A stretch of DNA of 64,000 nt from Branchiostoma belcheri (lineage: Eukaryota > Chordata > Leptocardii > Amphioxiformes > Branchiostomatidae): positions 4,359,826-4,423,825 of the forward strand of contig NW_017802380.1 in NCBI RefSeq assembly GCF_001625305.1, in the 5' to 3' direction. The position numbers were made by a program, and so were the translations under genes. Below, one piece after another: positions 12,563 through 24,900 of the stretch. Positions within the stretch are counted from its first letter, which is position 1, and the number at the start of each line of letters is the position of its first letter. The notes under the pieces are model-generated. The model searched no databases, was not told the DNA's origin, and worked only from the letters and a program-made list of their open reading frames with translations.

Positions 12563-14547
12563 CTTTGCCTTCAAGACATATTCCTCCTCTGCTTCCTGGT
12601 GTAAGAGGAAGACACTCAGACATGAAGTTTATTTTACCGTAGGTTGGACTCATGCATGTTAATCTGAATATTAATACTACTAATACTAGAGAGTTAAAAA
12701 TCTTGTCATTATACAAAACCCTGCACATAGCTTGAGCATTGTTTTCTCTACTATCTGGTGGAAATTCTTGTACAAGCCTTATCTTGCAATGAGAAAAGGC
12801 CTGATAGAAGACCTATAATCAAGCCCCCTGAAGCTGCTCATGAAGATACACATGTAAACTGTTAACATAAATGTACATGTAAATGCTTGATGAATTGACC
12901 ACAAGGGAGGGACCACTAGGGGGTCAATCATTATTTTCCTGCTCACTGGGCTGTGCAGAGGAGTATTTTTCTCCATCAGGATCCAAATTCAAAAGGCAAA
13001 ATTTCATTTGCCCTTTAGTCAATTCATGAATCTTTAGAAATGAAGTATGTTCATTTGTAGCTCCACTATGTTAGAGAAATTGTCAATGTGCAGACTTGGG
13101 GAAATAGCTGTTTTTTTACCTTATTGGTGAAATTCTAAATAAAATTCCCAATATTTTGGTATGGCAAACTTCCTGGACAAGTATAAAACAAAAATGATAA
13201 GCTATAATTTACCTGTTTTATTCACTGACACTATAATAGTATGCTGAAAGGTTGTAAAAGACTTTGATGATGCTGTAATAAACTGTTAGGCATTGTTATC
13301 ATTCCCAAGATCCTCCCTAACTGTGATTGACAGCACCAAACATGTAGGTGACATTTTCACCACCACATTACAGATCCCCGCCCCTCACAGTGGGACCCAG
13401 CTGGTACAGGCCCACTCCCAGTCTGACTTCACCTGTCCTGGGCTCGGGAGGGGGGCACACCTGTGCCTGTGTGTGTGGCCAGTGGAACAAGCATCTCAAT
13501 ATCCATCCCAATAGTCATCATCAAGAAGATCCTATATTCTGTATGAAATGCATATCATGATGTGGAAAATCTTCAGGTCTTTTTGACCAAAATAATCATC
13601 GGACCCTAATTCATCTCCTCCCTACTAACTATTACAGTACTCTCCAAGCCGATATTGGACTAGAAGATTGCAATATTTTCTGACTGCCAGCCTTTACTAA
13701 CAGCATTGATAGAAGCCAGAAAATCGGCAAACATTACAATCTTCCACCCAACATCTGCTTTCTATCACCCATTTCTAGTAGCAAGCATCTTCTTGACAAT
13801 ATTTAGATGCAAATCCATTACCATGCTTGCCCTCCTTAACAAAATCCCAAAAGCTACATATTGGAATGATCCCCTAGAAATAATATATACAATACATTTG
13901 CAACTCAGACAATGCCTGTTTATCATACAAATAGGCTTTTGAACTATCGCCCTTATGGCAGACACAAAGGCCATGTTCAGCATGAAATATTACCACTTCT
14001 GAATTTTTCAAACAACGCCACAAGCAAACAAGTTATGCAAACTTTTTCCCCATATTAATCTGTTTCAAATCAAAAAAAGATTTTTCATTTTCTTGGTTCT
14101 AAAAAAAAGACACACTATGATAATAAATGATCTAATCTCAAAAAAGGAAAAACCAATTATTTTCCCACAAGCAAGTGCAGCAAGGTTCAATTTAGTAGGA
14201 GAAATAAGCCCAATTCTACTGACATACCTTATGTACACTGTACCCTTAACTGTAAATGGCTCTAAGTCTTTCACTCCACATCCAAGAATATTTGGGTCTG
14301 TATCCAAGATCCTTACTTCACTCAAAGTGTGTCCAGGTGAATATGTCTACCAACACAGACAGATTTTCACAAGCTAACTACACGAATTGGTCCCACATGA
14401 GCAGTGACACTGCTTCCAAAAGGGACTGACCAGACAGACAAAAATTTGGTTTCCCCCAGCACAATTTATCTGATTCCTGAATGATGAAGGCTGGCAGCCT
14501 CCTAAAGGCTGATTAGCCTCACCAGATGTGAGCAGCCTTCAGGGAGT
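12563..14547 (-). other. Candidate small upstream exons of the same gene
   Basis: Three short minus-strand intervals have splice-like borders. 12563-12595 would encode EAEEEYVLKAK, but its donor GTCTTA is poor. 13433-13466 has acceptor CACACACACAG and donor GTGAAG. 14523-14547 is 25 nt, with a very good acceptor (ACCTCCCTGCAG) and donor (CTG|GTGAGG). Their phases do not form a complete chain with each other or with the exon at 11118, so at least one exon is missing or some of these are false. Confidence 0.25.
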
Positions 14548-16572
14548 CTGCAGGGAGGTTAATGCCTGGGGTACGTACCGCATACCTATTGGACAGACAA
14601 TGTTTGGGGAGAACACGCAATGATGTCATCTGGCTTCAGCTGCAGTATTTGGATGAGGACAATGATGATTGTTATCTATATAAAACATGGAGGAAAAGAG
14701 TGGACTTTCTGTAAATCTTGAAAATTTCGCAGTGTTTTATAAATTTCACAGGATTTAGCAAACACCTATTACCTTATACTGTAAAAATCGAGTCCCTTGA
14801 ACTTGGAGATGAATTCACAATACCAGAACAGAGCCCATGTTAGGAGCCAAGATTGCTTGAAGAGGACAGTTCTGTAAACAGACTCCCACGCCTGGCCATG
14901 TTCTGTTTCTTCCAAGTTAAACTTGAAACCTTTTAAGGTCAAGGTCACTGCTGGTACATTAGAACTTTCCCACTGATAAAGTCATGATTTGTTAGACCTC
15001 ATGGATCTTGTAATACAACTTGAAAGTTAGCTTAACTGTAGCTGACACTAATTTCCAGACTCAAACGTGGTGCAATCATACATTATTTCACAGGTTAAAG
15101 AATTTCTGAATCGTACAATGTACAATACAATCATGTAACGTTACATGTATAAGATTCATTTACATACAGTAAATGTATCAGAATACTGATTTCCGTACAG
15201 GTGTATAATACAAAGGCCTCAGTTGAAGCAGATCTCTATCTAACATAATGTATTCTGAGACATTGTGTCCAGCTGATGTCCAATAGACTATTTGAAACCT
15301 GAAACCTTTGGTCTCCCACAACAATTTATTTAGTACAGTTCATGGCACCTGCACTTTACCCAAACCACATCTGCTATATTCTATGGACTTCTGCACATTT
15401 TACACAATGATTAGCTCAGGCCTTGGCATTGGTTTTGGATATCTCAATCTAAGGTTTGATCCCAAGGCACGCTGCACCAGGGGGTAGCTTGGAAAGTTAC
15501 AGAACATAATTGGTTTCCCTCACCTTTGACATGTGGTTTGTAAGTGGGTATTTTCAAGACAACAGAAAACATGGTTAAGGCTTAAGCATTGCCAGTGGAG
15601 GTACGAACAGGCCGTAGCACCCAACACAGGCCTCATGGTTTAGGAGAGGGTTGATGATGTACTGTATGTTTATCCAACTGCACAAAACATCAATACTATC
15701 CATACTGCAATCTCTAACTCTCATCTGGTTTAGCGGAATGATGAGCTGTATATTCAGCCAACATAAGATACCATCCACACAACAATCTTTCCATCTCAGC
15801 AGGCAAACGTCACCCACTTCAAGGGACAGCATTCAACGCATGGCCAAAAGGTGCTGCGTCAGTATAACTGCTGATTGGTCAGCTGCAAGGATTACAACTT
15901 CTTTTACAGCACCAATTACGACTCTCTGTCCAATATGATGCAAGATACAGTCGTAATTGTCTGGATATATTCCTAAACTACCTATATGGAGTTGATGCAA
16001 ATAAAATATTAAGTTTTCCATCAATGTAAACATATCAATCACAAAACCAAGAAACTTTGGAGTGTAGGAAAAGTTGTACCACAGCCACATATAATAATAC
16101 ATGTACTGACTCCTGAAAGCAATGTTGCTAACAAGAAATTAGACAGAGACAGATTACTTTATCATTAGCACGCCTACATTACCTACCTTACATGTAAAGT
16201 ACTTTGTCCTCACCAGTTTCCCCCTCCACCCACAATGCCAAACCATGTTTTATGTATACACAAAAACACCCATTACAAATCAGGTGTCAGAGGTGAACCA
16301 GGCGCTTTGTGTGCCCAACATTTCTAGCTACCCCCTGGCGTGGTTCAGTTGTGGATCCAACAACAAACATTGAAACATCCAAGAACCAATGCCAAGGCCT
16401 GACCAAGTCACTTGTGTAAAATGTGCAAACTCCATAAAAATACCAGAGCAATGACATGTCTCTAAAACCCGCTGATCCAAAACATCTATTTGTCCATACT
16501 GGTTAGAAAAAGCATGATAGCAGTGACTTATGTAGTTTAATACTTCATCCAAAGGTAGTGTAATTTAACACT

Positions 16573-16660
16573 ACTTGTCTGTCTGACTGTCTGCTTGTCT
16601 GTCTGTCTGTGCATGTGTGTGTGCGTGTGTGTGCACACGCGAGTGCGTGTGTGCATGTTT
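16573..16660. repeat. Compound TGTC/TG microsatellite
   Basis: An interrupted run of TGTC units passes into an interrupted GT run with some CG steps, ending near 16660. It is a simple-sequence repeat with no coding meaning; the His/Thr and Cys/Val frames across it are artefacts. Confidence 0.85.
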
Positions 16661-18454
16661 CTATCATTCCCAATGTAGAAAGAGCCCTGGTCCCTTATGA
16701 AGGAAATGAGATACAAGCTATTGGACTGCTGTGGCCTCACGACAATGTAGTGTCAACTTGTGGACTGCAGACCCAACCTCCATGTCCCAACAACCCACAC
16801 GCCCACCAGAGGTCAGCCCAGGTCACATGCCAGCACCCCACCACATAACAGCAGCATGAGGAAAGACATGACCCAAATCTGTATTTGGCAAAGGCCTTGT
16901 CCCTTGCAGGTATTTCCGGTATCATATCTAAAACACTCACACCGTCAGATATCGTAGTTACTACCAGACCTCCAAGCAGGTCAACCCGAAAAACTGAAGG
17001 CCAGTAGGATTTGACCTAGGAGGCAAACTAGACCCTTTCTAATTTATCTGCCCTATCTTGGCCAATTTCTACAACTTGTTTTGTTCGACGATGTCCATCG
17101 TGGCTTTTTTGTTAGGCTACTATGCTAGTTTGTTAATAGTCATGGTCTCCTTACTCTTCAGTTGATGTGCTTGTAACAACAAATCAACATTGCACCCTCA
17201 GCTATTGAAAAAGCATTACTATGCTTAGCCTGATGTCTCATCCTTTGTGTGTGACATAAACATACCAACATAACATACACTGGAAACAACAAGATTATTC
17301 ATATCCCTACTTACTAAGCCAATCACAATCACAAGTGGTATGAATAATTTTGCGTCTGACTGAATGGCACAAAAAAGGACTTCCGTCATAAACAACACAT
17401 GCAGCTGATACATCATGAAACAGGAGAGCAATGACATCAGCCTGTTGGACTTCTCTGACATCCCAATGACCATATAAAATGACACGAATATACAGCCTGG
17501 CATTCTTGGCAGTATAGGTTTACTACATCCGGACACAAGTAGTGGGAGGTTCTCCCAAAAGAATGGAACAATAGAAGAGTGCCATGATACAAAATACCAT
17601 ATTAATACCACTATACCAGCTTTCATATTGACAAAATTCATGATCAATTTTCAGAATAAAACAAACAGAAAATGGAGATGTTGGAAAGTATCATCAACCT
17701 AATTTCCAAAGAGATCATCAACTACAGGTACCTTGTATCCAAGATTAATTCAGAACACCAGCATCATTCTGGACGTTTATGTCATAATCCCAGTCATTGT
17801 GATCTATATAATTATGCATCTAACCTAGTCTAGTTACAGATTTTGGTCCACCGAGTTGTAGGTAACTTTCTACTTCACCTGCAAATCTTAGCTTTTATTT
17901 GTAAATAGCAGAAAAAGCCGTACAGACATTGTTGGATAAATAGATGCAGACATTAGGACATTGCCATCTCAGCAATCAGTCAATCACAGTTGACAATAAC
18001 CTCTCTTGGGGAAGATGATTTTGATTCATCCAGTATAATCCCTGTCTTTGGGGAGGACAGATAAAGACAGAGACAAATGATGTTAGCCCATCATGTTACA
18101 AACGATCATGATAATGAAGTCTCTTTAAGTATGATGTCATGTGGCTGACCTGTTTTTTTGAGACTGAAACCATTTTAACAAATTTAACTTTTTTTTTTAA
18201 ATAGTGCTGACCTGGGCGAGCAACATGAAAACAGTCTCTTCATGGCGATATAATCATTGCACAACTTCCTTCAGAATCAATTTTTTTTCCATTGGACACA
18301 CACCTTGGAAATGTTACATGAGATTGACAGTGTACTAGATTTATGTACAGATCTAACAAGACTGGATGTTGTCCAGATGGCAGAGAATGATGTCATATAT
18401 TTACCTGCCCTTGACCAGGACTAACTGTGCAAATCCCACAATCCCACAGCTGCA

Positions 18455-19000
18455 AAAGCGTGTAATCCTTATCCACCTACACAAGTCATGATATGGACAC
18501 AGATACATTGGACAACCATTCCTTTATCGAAAGTACTGTGATTTCCTCCTCTTAAGGTGGCGCTCCTGGAACTTGACTGTGCCTTTTAAGAATTAAGAAG
18601 TGATTCTGATGTGAGATATGGAATTGGGTGGTAATCTCTACCACCTACGCAATAGTGGCGTGGGATGAAAACAGATGCATTCAACAACCACTCCTTAGGT
18701 TTGCAATCCTTGGACTTGACTCACAAATTGAGAAGTAATGCTTATAGTATTTGCTGCGTTACTTAGGAGATATTGAATTGGGTAGCAATCCTTAAACCCA
18801 CACAAGTGGGATGGGCACAGATGTTTCCAGCAGTCACTTCTAATGTTATGATAATAATCCCTACAGAAATTCAACAAGATTCCAACAAGATTCAGTGTAT
18901 CTGTCTCACTGCCCACAAAAAAGGCATGACACAGATATATTTGACAATCGTTGACTACCAAAAATAAGTGATTTGCAACATGAACATCCCCAGAGAGAAC
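18455..19000. repeat. Four diverged tandem copies, 110-170 bp spacing
   Basis: Four successive blocks share a landmark order of 'ggtaatc' or 'gtaatcc', 'cc(a)cctac/cccaca...gtgg', 'acagatgcatt' or 'acagatacatt', and 'caaccattcctt' or 'caaccactcctt'. They begin near 18459, 18630, 18780 and 18900. The last copies are the most decayed. There is no coding signal. Confidence 0.6.
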
Positions 19001-20916
19001 ATTTATTGCCCCCCCCACAAAAAGACTATCATTATCTTCTAACTTTAACAGTTGACAATTTGACATACTATAGATAGGGAGTTAACCCACACAACCCACA
19101 CAAATATCTGAAATGACATTAATACAGTTCCAGCTGTTACATCTGCCACATTTGAACAGACACAAGTTGGAAAATGTTGGACCTGACTGACTGTAATGTC
19201 TGTGCTGCACATTTCACGATCACGAGAGTAGACTGGTTTGGTTTGGTCCTGTTCAGATCTCCATTAGTGATATCATATTCAAGTTATTACTCCTGGAGTC
19301 CAGGAAACTATGATAATACAAATATTTCGACTGACATGTACAACAAAATATGCAGAAACAAGACAGAAAAATTGAATCAGGTAAACTCAAACTCGGAGGT
19401 CTCAGAGGTCAAGGCAAAATGATTTCATCAAAACTATAGCTTGTCCCAAAAACATCACTATGTATCTTTTCCCCCTACATCTGCTTGGAGCTATTATAAT
19501 GGGTCTGGAGGTGAATGACATCATTTTCCCAAAGGCAATGATGAACTGACTCGAAATTCAGGGATAAAAATGATTTATTACGTAAATATGTTGGACATGA
19601 AAATGGTATCACTTTGAACGTTAGCTGCAAAGTGCGTGAGTACATAAGTGTATATTAACAAAATTCACTCAAAATGCAAATTCCTGAGCATTATGTAGAT
19701 ATACACTTACATTCTTTGTATGAGCATCCTTCCCATTTTCTTGTTTATGATGTGCACACCCCTTCAACAGTAAGCTCATTTGAAAAACAACCAACCGACA
19801 AACACTAATCCTAATAGTTCTCAATGGGGTGCAAACAAACTCAAGTGGTCAGTCTTTGTCAAAGGCTTCCACTGAATATTCATGGCCACTTAACCATTTC
19901 CAAACCTGTTGCCCTTTCACACTCTCACAGACAAAAGGCCTCCTACAGAAGTGGGTTCCTCCACAAAGCCGCTACTCTACTGTCAGCTATGGTTGTTCAA
20001 TATTTGTTGTAGTTGCCTGGGCAAGGGTGAAACTGTGAGTGAACTGGAACAGGAAAATAGCTGCCAGGAATACAGGAGTGGCAGGAGGCTATACAAACAG
20101 TCTGTCAGATTTTTTTCTGCAGGCATTCTGCTACCATCCTGTAGCCAATGTGGGGGTTGTATTTGCTAATAGAGAATTCAAGATTCTGGACTAAGATTGG
20201 TCATTGGTTCTAAGAAATATCAACACAGCTTTTTTTAGAGCACTGCCAAAAACTTCTTGGACATAAAAGGCCAAGCGAGACAGACAGTTCCAAAATGACA
20301 TTTGTCATTTCTGTTCTTGACATCATTCCAGACAATATAACTTAATTACCTGGCGTCAGCAAACCAGACCTGGAGATATGAAATTATGATTTTCTGATGG
20401 TGCTGATGATCAATAACAGTTGAAGGGTATGTACGTGGCCCAAATATTATTGGATTAAATTTTTGTTGTTGAATGTAATCAGAAAATGTGTTTTTTGGCA
20501 TCCATCACGAGCACTTAAACCAACACCATTATGGATGAAGTTATGGCAGGGAAAAGCCTGAACCCTTGGATAGATGGTAAAAATATGTCTGCTACTGTAT
20601 CCCCAGTAATGCTGCCTTGACATAATCAAGCAAATTGTTGTTTCTTTCCATCCTCTTCACTTCATTTGTGCTTCCAATCTGATATGCTCCCACTAACCTG
20701 GTTAAGACCTGGTATTAACAAATGGCACAGCAGAAAGTGCTCCCCTCAGCATCACAATCTAATTACTGCCCCCCACCCCATCAGATGTCATTTTGTCCTT
20801 CATACATTATTGAACAAGTTTGCTGCCCAAACTGAAAACATATAAAAAACATTCAAGAAATTGCTCAAATTTGGCCTTTGAAATATTTATGTTTCCATGT
20901 TGCACAATCTTTGTTT

Positions 20917-20969
20917 ATTGCAAGCTATTCGACCAAATTTCAGCCAAATTGGGTCGAATAGCTTGCAAT
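20917..20969. repeat. 18-bp perfect hairpin with 17-nt loop
   Basis: ATTGCAAGCTATTCGACC at 20917-20934 is the exact reverse complement of 20952-20969. The loop is 20935-20951. A further partial copy, 'caattcgaccc', follows immediately. It may be the core of a small foldback element. Confidence 0.8.
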
Positions 20970-21354
20970 TCGACCCAATGCATCATTACAGGTGATACTG
21001 AAAATGGACTTCATGTCTTTTTATGGAAGGACACGTACAGTCTGCAAACATATTTGAATTCACCCTGAAGGATTCACAATGTTCTGGACACAGACAATTG
21101 CCACTCCCCACAGGGGACATCATCAGAGACAGAATGCATCAGAAAAGCCATAGGTCACCGGCCCAGCCATGATTTCACCCCGCCACCCTATGAATTATTC
21201 AAGGTCCTTTCAATTCACATTACAGCAGGGGCTACAGATATGGTAACTTGATTGGGACCACACCCAGACTATCTGCAGCAGGGTTTTAGCTCAGGAGACA
21301 AATTAAAACAGAAAAATTATTTTATAGCCTACAAATTATGCTAATGCTGCAATA

Positions 21355-21356
<2 letters not shown>

Positions 21357-21430
<74 letters not shown>
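21357..21430. repeat. (GT)37 microsatellite
   Basis: An uninterrupted GT run of 74 bases is followed by an interrupted GT-rich tail to about 21545. Cys-Val or His-Thr frames through it are not genes. Confidence 0.97.
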
Positions 21431-21433
<3 letters not shown>

Positions 21434-21806
21434 TGTCGGTATATGTGTGTCTATGTGTAAGAGAGAGAAAGTATGTGTATGCATGTGTGTGCGAAAGTGT
21501 GTACAAATGTACGTGGGTGTATGCTAGTGTGTGTATGTGCATGGTTTCTTTTTCAGACACCTTTGATGTCATGCTTCAATAAACTCAGTTATTCTAATTA
21601 GTCTGCGCAGAAGCCATGTAATCCATGGTATGTTAAACTCATTAATACCTGTTGGGTGGTTTGAGGACACACAGAATGAACATCCTTCAGCCAGGAAACA
21701 TTTGACCCTGACTCCTGTTTGACACCCCTTCAAAGTCAGGGTCAGGGCATATCTTTTTTAAACTACAAACAGGCCAAAAAAATTTCAACTTCTTTTAATT
21801 CCATTG

Positions 21807-21994
21807 AGAGACCGCATTAATTTAGGGCCAGTTTCCACAGGGCAAAAAATATGTGTCCTACAACGATCGCAGTTCGGCATAATGCGGAGCTGCACGTTTT
21901 GTATTGTAGGACAGATTTTTTTAGCATGCGGCACTGCAAGGTAGAACACAGGTTTTTTGCCCCGTAAAAACAGGCTCTTAATTTGTTGGTCTCT
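21807..21994. mobile_element. MITE-like imperfect palindrome, ~188 bp
   Basis: The interval begins AGAGACC and ends GGTCTCT. The left arm reads inward with 'gggccagttt', then 'gggcaaaaaa' and 'tgtgtcctac'. The reverse complement of the right arm reads 'gagcctgttt', 'gggcaaaaaa' and 'tgtgttctac', so the arms match imperfectly over about 75 bases. There is no open frame. This is the structure of a non-autonomous foldback or MITE element; the family is not identified. Confidence 0.65.
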
Positions 21995-24900
21995 GGATTT
22001 AAAAAAATACTGTAGAAATAAAGTCATTTTTACCTTTGAAGTGGTTTTATTGTACAGTAGAAGAGAAAGGGATGTCGACGTATGGTTCTTGACATTTTGC
22101 TGAATCTTTTTTTACTCCTCTAAGAGCCAAAGAAATGAACTGGTATTGCCTTACCACATCACGCACCTGTATCCAAGTAGCTAAGTAACCGTGCAGCCTC
22201 GCAATTAGAGTTCCTCCAAACACAGGTATCCTTTTTCTTCATAGGTGACAGGCAGGCCCATACAACTTGGGCAGCAAAATTAGAAATTTGACTCGCTTCC
22301 AACTGCTTTCAATTCCAGCTTTTAATCAGTTGAGCGGATTGTGAGTAATGGGGGAGCAGACTTCTGGTGGTGGGACCAGAAGAATTAGTAGTGTTGGTAC
22401 ATGGTGTGGTGCATACTGATCACAGCTATCAGGTATAATTGCGTTGGGCAGTAATGTTTGTGGGAAGGGATAGGTGTGCTTTCCTGGAGACACGATCGAT
22501 ATTATACACATTAGTCACGGCAGTTGCAACATGGAACATACCATTTCTACCAAGTTTGTTCCCATTCGTTACAGAAAAAAACTAAGGAAAGCAATGTACA
22601 ATGCATTTTAGGTATCAGGAAATCATTAGTAGTCCAAGAGAAAGTAGAATCGCCTGAAAACTCAAGCAACAAAGCAACCAGCCTGTGGCAGAGATGTGAG
22701 AAATATGGAGTATGCTTCAAGATATGATATCATGGGAGGGTTATAAAATGTTTCAACATTTCTAATCATTGTTTTTTTTTCTCTAACTGAATTTCCAACT
22801 AGTGTGCGAAAAGAGCCCTTTACTCAGCAGTTTATAAGTTGTCGCAGCTGTAGAAATGCTTTACGGTAGAGGAGGACATCAAAGGAATTTAATGCCTCTG
22901 GGCCATAAAATGTGAGAGATCTCTCCCTGAAATGGTCCCAGAGAACATCATTAGTAGTCTTATCATGCCTTAGCACTCACAGCATCCAGCAGGAGAAAGA
23001 CATAAAACCTACATCAGAAACCTGCCTACATGTAGTTAACATTCAGCTGTCAGAAAAAAATGTCCTTCCTAATACGTGTAGATTCATCATACAGGGCTAA
23101 CATGTAGGTAAGCGGTAACATTATGGGTTATCTGGTTAAAAGGGGCATTACATGCAAGATAATGTAAAAGAGGATACATTTACTTGTTGAATAGTTGAAT
23201 AGATAGTTGAATACAGGTTGAACAGTTGCAGAGTGAGCTCAGGTACCACAGCAAGTGCAGTATCCCTAGAGAGATGTGTAACTTCAACAGTCGGTATTGT
23301 GGGCTTAGTTTATGTTTCCAGACACTTAAAACTCCAGTCAATGATTTGTTTATGGTGAGAAGTAATCAGCATTGCAAAGATAAGGAACACAAAGGACCTC
23401 AGACACCCCTATGTGTACCTTAGCTTCCCTGTATAAACATCCACTCAATTAGTCAATACACTTACAAACAACTACACTTCAATGGCTCTTTCGGACTGGC
23501 TGTAAACAATGAGAGTGGCAAATACACAAACCGCAGGTCTAAACTACAACCTACAGTATAGTATAAACTTTACATTCTCTGTGTCAAGATACACTACATG
23601 CACTACCAATATCATAGGGAAAACAAGTGTTAAAAATCACACCATAAACCTATCAAGTGGTCAATATCCAAGCAGATCACATTTTCCAAAGGAGGTAGTT
23701 TGTAACAATAATAAAGGGCAGGTAGGAAAACTGTCTCCCAACATTTGCTTGGAGATAGTGACCAGTCTAGAAAAATGCCAATGGCCCTGATGGTTTACAA
23801 TCCATTTCATCCGAGCTAAAACTGCCCTCATCCCGACACGCTGACTGACAAGAATAACAACCTCAGCGAATTTCTGTAATCACAAGCAGTACTTGGACAT
23901 CACAACATGCCATTACTGCTGTCTGGGAATGTTCAAATGACCTGTGAGAATTTCAATTGGTGAAAGCAAATGCACATGGAAACTGTCCAACTTAGCTGTT
24001 CATAAATGTCAGATACAGGTACTCAGTCAGTGTTAAAAATGGCCAGGATATAAATGTACATGTACAAGTCAGCTGCACACAGGTCACCTCACTAGCAATC
24101 GTAGGGTGTCCCTAATTGAACAGTAACTTTTAGAGTCATACTCATAACTTCATCAGTTATGTGTTTTAACCATACTTTGGATAAGCAGCAATATCTAACA
24201 GTTGATTAAGTCATAAGGATTAATTGACTTTCACCATTTTTATTTAGGTATAGGACCTATTCCCCAATTACAAAATAAATCTTGTGTCAAATCTAGATCC
24301 TGTATTTTCTGAAAGTTCAAGTTTTATTTGTTGATGAATTCTAGATTGTCAAAGACATTGTCCTTGATAACTGTTGACAGCTGTGAACATAACAGTTTTT
24401 GTTGTATATTGTATATATACTATACTTATAGAAGACAACAATCTATCTCTCCAATCTTTGCTCTTTTGTTGGTGAGAGTTTTGTTGGTGAAACAAGCAAA
24501 TGCATTGGTCTGGCCTGTTAAGGAGGATGTTGATGTCTGCAACAGTCTGTTACCTCACACAAACCAATTGGACTTGCATGTGTTTCTAGTTTTCTAAACA
24601 TGCCATCCCCTGTTAATCTGTCCACCATCTATGCCAGGGTAAATGGATCACTCAAGGCTGGACAAATCACCCAATGGAAAAATGATTATCTTTTCAACCA
24701 CCATGGCTGAAAAAACAATCTAGCAATAGCAAGAATGAAAAGAGTGCCATTCCATGACTAGCAAAGAAGGGAATCTAGTTTTACCCACGAAAATGGAACA
24801 TTGTTGCTTTTATGGACCATCTACAAAAGAGAAAAATATTTATTTTCTGTAATCCTTCATCAAATTAAGATTGTCCAGGGATGTCATCCACAAAATGAAG

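Noticed and set aside
15405..15480. tRNA-like A-box (TTAGCTCAGGC) and B-box (GGTTTGATCCC) followed by CACCA.
   Set aside because: I could not fold a proper acceptor stem or T-arm; at best a decayed tRNA-derived SINE. A tRNA search program would decide.
17225..17647. A 140-codon hydrophobic minus-strand frame that looks multi-pass.
   Set aside because: AT-rich DNA yields hydrophobic frames by chance; no splice context, no recognisable family, and it starts and ends arbitrarily.
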